This document shows positions 30,392-31,946 of a DNA stretch of 31,946 nucleotides, piece after piece. Positions within the stretch are counted from its first letter, which is position 1. Each line of letters begins with the position of its first letter. The DNA is from CAZBGL01 sp964491375 (lineage in GTDB: Bacteria; Desulfobacterota; Deferrisomatia; Deferrisomatales; Deferrisomataceae): the NCBI GenBank assembly GCA_964491375.1, contig CAZBGL010000082.1, positions 1-31,946 on the forward strand, read 5' to 3'. The notes under the pieces were generated by a model, which searched no databases, was not told the DNA's origin, and saw only the letters and a list, made by a program, of their open reading frames with translations. Both the position numbers and the translations under genes were made by a program.

Positions 30392-31567
30392 GGTTTTGTG
30401 GATTCCCTGGGGAAGATCCCGGGCCAGGCGGGGACTCACCCAGAACCGGTGCAGGGTGGCGGTGTCGCGGATCCGCACGGCAGCGGCCCGGTCCGGCCCG
30501 AGTCCCAGGGAGTCGAGGGCCACGGCCACGGCCTGGACCTCGTCCCGGGCCACGTAGGGAAGGCTTGCGGCCTCGAGGAAACCCGTGGCCCGGGCGTTGG
30601 CATAGGTGGCCTCCCAGTCGATGCGGTCGGCGAGGCGCCGGGTCACCACGTCGGCGTATCCCACGCCGTTGGCGTTGCCGTCGCTTCCGTCCGAAAGATC
30701 CAGGGCCACGATGCGCCGGATCCTCGGGAAGGCCCCGCATCCGGGAAAACGGCGTTCCAGCCCGATCACGTGGAGGTCCATGCCCGTACCCGAGATGTCC
30801 TTGCCGATCCGTTCCACCACGAGCAGGTCCAGTTTGTCCCAGGGCAGCCGGGGGAGGAGGCTCCGGGAGAGCGAGAGGAGTTCCGCCTCCTGCTCCAGCC
30901 AGGAGGGGGGGGCGAGCACCCGGACCTCGCAGATCGCCCCGCGGCCGTCCTGGAGCAAGGCCACACCGAAGGGCACCTTGCCCGAGCCGAGCCAGAACGC
31001 GAGCACCTCAGGGATCCCGCGGGCCAGCCCGAACCGGTGGAGCGCCCGGGCGCTTCGGGCCTTGCCCAGGCCCACGGCCAGCAGCTTGGCCGGACCGCTT
31101 TCGAGGCGCCCCTGGAAGGCGGTGTGGGGTTTCACGCGGTGGATGGGCACGATCCAGCGGCACTCCCAGGCCGTGCGGTCGCACCACACGGTAAGCCCCA
31201 AGGAGGTGCGGCCCGCCTCCACCACGTGGGGGCGGCTCACCACCGGGGCGCCCACGGTTCCAGGGGCCACGCCCCGCAAGGCCAGGGTCTTCTCCTGGCC
31301 CTCGGCCGTGTCGCCGCCGTGGGTTCCCATGGCCGGTACGATCACCGGTTCGGCCCCCCGTGAGCGCAGATGGGCCACCAGCGCGGCGACAAGGGAGCCC
31401 AGCCCGGGGATCGCGCGGCTTCCCACGGCCACGGCCACCGGGCCCGGAAACGGGCCGGCCGAGGCCGGCGAGGATTCGAGCGCGGCGCGCAGGGCGGCCA
31501 CGGGTTCAGGAAGGGCCCGGGAGGGAATCTCCCGGCTCACCGGGATCCAGCGGATGGGGTCGGGCAT
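30383..31567 (-). CDS. LarA-family protein (lactate racemase-like domain, possible nickel-pincer isomerase)
   Basis: This 394-residue protein resembles the LarA/DUF2088 superfamily, whose characterised members are 2-hydroxyacid racemases or epimerases using a nickel-pincer nucleotide. Supporting segments are VPAMGTHGGDTAEGQ (residues 78-90, the GTH motif), IHRVKPHTAF (142-151) with candidate metal or proton-relay His and Lys, and SGPAKLLAVGLG (157-168). A later acidic stretch ERIGKDISGTGMD is also recognisable from the group. It diverges from true LarA, so the substrate is unknown. No larB/C/E cofactor genes are in the window. The ATG at 31567 has GAGGA upstream, and the gene is convergent with tgt. 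Confidence 0.78.
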   Translation of the reverse strand: MPDPIRWIPVSREIPSRALPEPVAALRAALESSPASAGPFPGPVAVAVGSRAIPGLGSLVAALVAHLRSRGAEPVIVPAMGTHGGDTAEGQEKTLALRGVAPGTVGAPVVSRPHVVEAGRTSLGLTVWCDRTAWECRWIVPIHRVKPHTAFQGRLESGPAKLLAVGLGKARSARALHRFGLARGIPEVLAFWLGSGKVPFGVALLQDGRGAICEVRVLAPPSWLEQEAELLSLSRSLLPRLPWDKLDLLVVERIGKDISGTGMDLHVIGLERRFPGCGAFPRIRRIVALDLSDGSDGNANGVGYADVVTRRLADRIDWEATYANARATGFLEAASLPYVARDEVQAVAVALDSLGLGPDRAAAVRIRDTATLHRFWVSPRLARDLPQGIHKTCG

Positions 31568-31599
31568 GGCATCCTCTGAAGGGGCGGCCTGTGGCCCTA

Positions 31600-31629
31600 A
31601 CTATACCTCGGGAGCGTTTCGGAGTTCAG
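31600..31629 (-). promoter_or_regulatory. Possible promoter of the LarA-like gene
   Basis: Minus strand: -10 TATAGT (31600-31605), 18-nt spacer and a weak -35 CTGAAC (31624-31629), giving a leader of about 25-30 nt before the ATG. Confidence 0.4.
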
Positions 31630-31946
31630 GAGACCGGATTCAAAGATCGGGATCGTCCCGTTTCCTGACGCCCGAGCCCGGGGGGCCTTCCCGGACCTCG
31701 GTGATGCCGCCCGGGGCCCGTGTCCGTTTCGGGACCACGGCCTCGGCGGTGCCGGCGTTGGGGGCCTGGCTCGGCAGCGTGGGGGTGGGGTGGTGCCCCC
31801 GTGCGCTCGGTCCGGGTTTCGTGCCTTTGCTCCGCCTCGGGGGTGGGCCCGGTGGGGAGACGGCGTGGCTGGCCTTCCGGCCGTGACCCTGGAGCGGCTG
31901 CGCGGGATGCCGGCCCGGGGGCTCGTCTCCGCTCGCGGCCCCGGCC
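31630..31946. other. Window end, no gene assigned with confidence
   Basis: Two weak candidates exist. On the minus strand a frame is open from the window edge to a TGA at 31640-31642, encoding a Pro/Arg-rich tail ending in SGVRKRDDPDL. It could be the C-terminus of a gene that starts outside. On the plus strand a 60-codon frame (31704-31886) ends in a GTGA overlap with a frame running off the window from 31883 (MTLERLRGMPARG). Neither has a good ribosome site or clear codon-position bias, so I leave both unassigned. Confidence 0.3.

Noticed and set aside
29432..31363. Plus-strand 643-codon frame across tgt end, the DnaA-box region and the LarA-like gene
   Set aside because: Composition typical of an antisense/out-of-frame shadow; it would run through the DnaA boxes and the real minus-strand gene.
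31704..31886. Possible 60-residue plus-strand gene with GTGA overlap into a frame leaving the window
   Set aside because: No ribosome site, low-complexity Gly-rich product and no clear codon-position signal; kept only as a note in the window-end entry.

Overview
The window is very GC-rich, with dense, mostly co-oriented operons and many ATGA/GTGA start-stop overlaps. Gene content (a ferredoxin-dependent branched-chain 2-oxoacid oxidoreductase, two LIV-type ABC transporters with acyl-CoA ligase, CheV, an RND pump, sucD, tgt) suggests a free-living anaerobic member of the former Deltaproteobacteria (Desulfobacterota or a relative). That placement is inference from content and composition only.

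Layout. 1-246 is the C-terminal end of succinyl-CoA synthetase alpha (sucD). 415-7357 (minus) is a LIV-type cluster: binding protein, permeases LivH and LivM, ATPases LivG and LivF, and a fatty-acyl/aryl-CoA ligase. Divergent from it, 7568-10760 (plus) holds a four-subunit 2-oxoisovalerate-type ferredoxin oxidoreductase (delta, alpha/VorB, beta, gamma) and an XRE-cupin regulator. Together these look like uptake plus oxidative activation of branched-chain or related acids. 11049-13646 (minus) is marR - MFS transporter - EamA transporter. Divergent from that, 13890-20316 (plus) is tetR - outer-membrane factor - membrane fusion protein - RND pump. 20480-21950 holds cheV and a small membrane protein. 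21976-27244 (minus) is a second complete liv cluster (K-H-M-G-F). 27463-30134 (plus) holds a GAF/AAA+/Fis regulator and tRNA-guanine transglycosylase (tgt). 30383-31567 (minus) is a LarA-like protein. The last ~380 bases have no gene I can call with confidence.

Most unusual observations. (1) The LivG of the second cluster is 400 residues instead of about 255. It carries an in-frame insertion of about 147 residues with four predicted membrane helices between Walker A and the Q-loop, so the ATPase appears to anchor itself in the membrane. (2) The region 30135-30391 carries a perfect DnaA box on each strand plus two one-mismatch boxes. Three of the four are head-to-tail at 11-12 bp spacing, next to an AT-rich stretch with inverted repeats, which resembles a replication origin or a DnaA-titration site. 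(3) The AAA+ regulator beside liv cluster 2 lacks the GAFTGA loop needed to contact sigma-54. (4) A perfect 18-bp-arm palindrome lies upstream of the tetR-RND operon.

No tRNA, rRNA, CRISPR array, insertion sequence or integrase was seen. Everything is read from sequence only, without database searches.
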